From assembly GCA_910585135.1 (NCBI GenBank), contig CAJUEB010000070.1, forward strand, positions 5,119-11,038: a stretch of DNA of 5,920 nt, read 5' to 3'. The translations under genes and the position numbers were made by a program. The notes beneath the pieces were generated by a model, which saw nothing but the letters and a program-made list of their open reading frames with translations, was not told the DNA's origin and searched no databases. Below, in pieces: positions 5,258 through 5,920 of the stretch (position 1 is its first letter; each line of letters starts with the position of its first letter). Origin of the DNA: an uncultured Eubacteriales bacterium. GTDB lineage: Bacteria > Bacillota > Clostridia > Peptostreptococcales > Anaerovoracaceae.

Positions 5258-5920
5258 TCAATCAATAAATTCCTGTAGACACCGTTCATAAGCCGCTTTC
5301 GGATCTTGCGCCCCGGTGATGCTTCGCCCGACGACGATATAATCAGAACCCATTTCCTTTGCCTTGGCAGGCGTTGTGACACGCGCCTGGTCGCCTTTTC
5401 CATCGTCTGCAAAACGCACGCCCGGCGTAACCGTCAAGAAATCAGTTCCACAGGTGTTATGTACCGTGCCAGCTTCCAGCGGCGAGCAGACTACACCGTC
5501 AAGGCCTGCCTCTTTAGCGCCCGCAGCATACCGGGAAACGACTTCCTCGATCGGTTTTTCGATCAGAATATCCGTTTCCATCCGTTCTTGCGTCGTGGAG
5601 GTAAGCTGGGTTACTGCGATCAGAAGCGGTCTTGTGCCGTCCGCCCTCGTAAGGCCTTCTAACGCCGCCTTCATCATTTCCTTTGTCCCGGCGGCATGCA
5701 GATTGCACATATCGATTTTTAGCGTGGAAAGTACGGCCATCGCTTTCTTGACGGTATTAGGGATGTCGTGAAGTTTCAAATCAAGAAATACCTGATGCCC
5801 CCGGGATTTTAATGTTTTGACGATAGACGGACCTTCCGCATAGTAAAGCTCCATTCCGATTTTCACATACGGCTTTTGGCTGCCAAATTGATCGAGAAAT
5901 GCAAGTGTTTTTTCTGCATT
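5258..5920 (-). CDS. pyrF: Orotidine 5'-phosphate decarboxylase (5' end cut by window edge)
   Basis: Decarboxylates OMP to UMP, the last step of de novo pyrimidine synthesis. The reading frame is open from the right edge to TGA at 5258-5260, 220 residues. The first visible residues, NAEKTLAFLDQF, match the Bacillus-type family (B. subtilis has ETLAFL at the same place), so about 13 residues, including the first substrate-binding Asp, are outside. The catalytic Lys/Asp set is visible: K20 in VKIGMEL, and D47, K49 and D52 in FLDLKLHDIPNT, equivalent to B. subtilis K33, D60, K62 and D65. HAAG, LIAVTQLTS, GLDGVVCS, FLTVTPGVR and the phosphate-binding IVVGRSIT follow in order. A GTG at 5866 is internal, not the start. 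The C-terminus (YERCLQEFID) is of normal extent. It is the first visible gene of the pyr cluster; its promoter and start are beyond the edge. Confidence 0.97.
   Translation of the reverse strand, partial: NAEKTLAFLDQFGSQKPYVKIGMELYYAEGPSIVKTLKSRGHQVFLDLKLHDIPNTVKKAMAVLSTLKIDMCNLHAAGTKEMMKAALEGLTRADGTRPLLIAVTQLTSTTQERMETDILIEKPIEEVVSRYAAGAKEAGLDGVVCSPLEAGTVHNTCGTDFLTVTPGVRFADDGKGDQARVTTPAKAKEMGSDYIVVGRSITGAQDPKAAYERCLQEFID

Noticed and set aside
5149..5412. 87-codon minus-strand frame overlapping the end of pyrF and the gap
   Set aside because: Most of it is out of frame within pyrF and the tail shows no similarity I recognise to PyrK, PyrD or a leader peptide. Its internal ATG near 5224 would give only 24 residues and has no ribosome binding site.
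5306..5771. Two plus-strand frames (118 and 135 codons) opposite pyrF
   Set aside because: Antisense to a fully conserved pyrF, with no supporting signals.
5864..5866. GTG in frame with pyrF as a possible start codon
   Set aside because: The 18 codons before it (beginning NAEKTLAFL) match the family N-terminal region, and the frame is open to the window edge, so the true start is outside.

Overview
This window reads as ordinary chromosomal housekeeping DNA from a member of the Bacillota, most likely class Clostridia. The evidence is strong AGGAGG-type ribosome binding sites, a sigma-A promoter with a consensus TATAAT box, a PyrF of the Bacillus type, a zinc-binding PyrI regulatory chain next to PyrB (a pairing frequent in Clostridia), and an alanyl-tRNA synthetase with a Cys-rich insertion common in anaerobic Firmicutes. 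Base composition looks moderate and even throughout. Genus cannot be fixed from the sequence alone. Every supported gene lies on the minus strand, so transcription runs from the right edge to the left edge.

Right part (5920 to 3111): a pyrimidine biosynthesis cluster in the order pyrF (5' end outside the window), pyrE, pyrB, pyrI. pyrB and pyrI encode the catalytic and regulatory chains of aspartate transcarbamoylase, the committed step of UMP synthesis. pyrE and pyrF encode the last two steps (orotate to OMP to UMP). pyrE-pyrB are 21 bases apart and pyrB-pyrI abut with no gap. pyrF and pyrE are separated by a 143-base non-coding gap that holds several inverted repeats. The genes for dihydroorotate dehydrogenase (pyrD, pyrK), often found between pyrF and pyrE in Clostridia, are absent here.

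Middle (3110 to 2604): about 190 bases of non-coding DNA after pyrI, including a palindrome-centred hairpin. Then comes a 56-residue single-pass membrane protein gene (2921 to 2751) of unknown function with a good ribosome binding site, then a clear rho-independent terminator (2744 to about 2713). A strong extended -10 promoter (2694 to 2666) then starts a separate unit for alaS.

Left part (2603 to 1): alaS, complete except for roughly the last ten codons, with the aminoacylation, editing and glycine-rich C-terminal regions intact.

I found no mobile element, CRISPR array, tRNA or rRNA gene, and no sign of a new multi-gene system. The points most worth a second look are the structured pyrF-pyrE gap, the missing pyrK/pyrD, and the small membrane protein.
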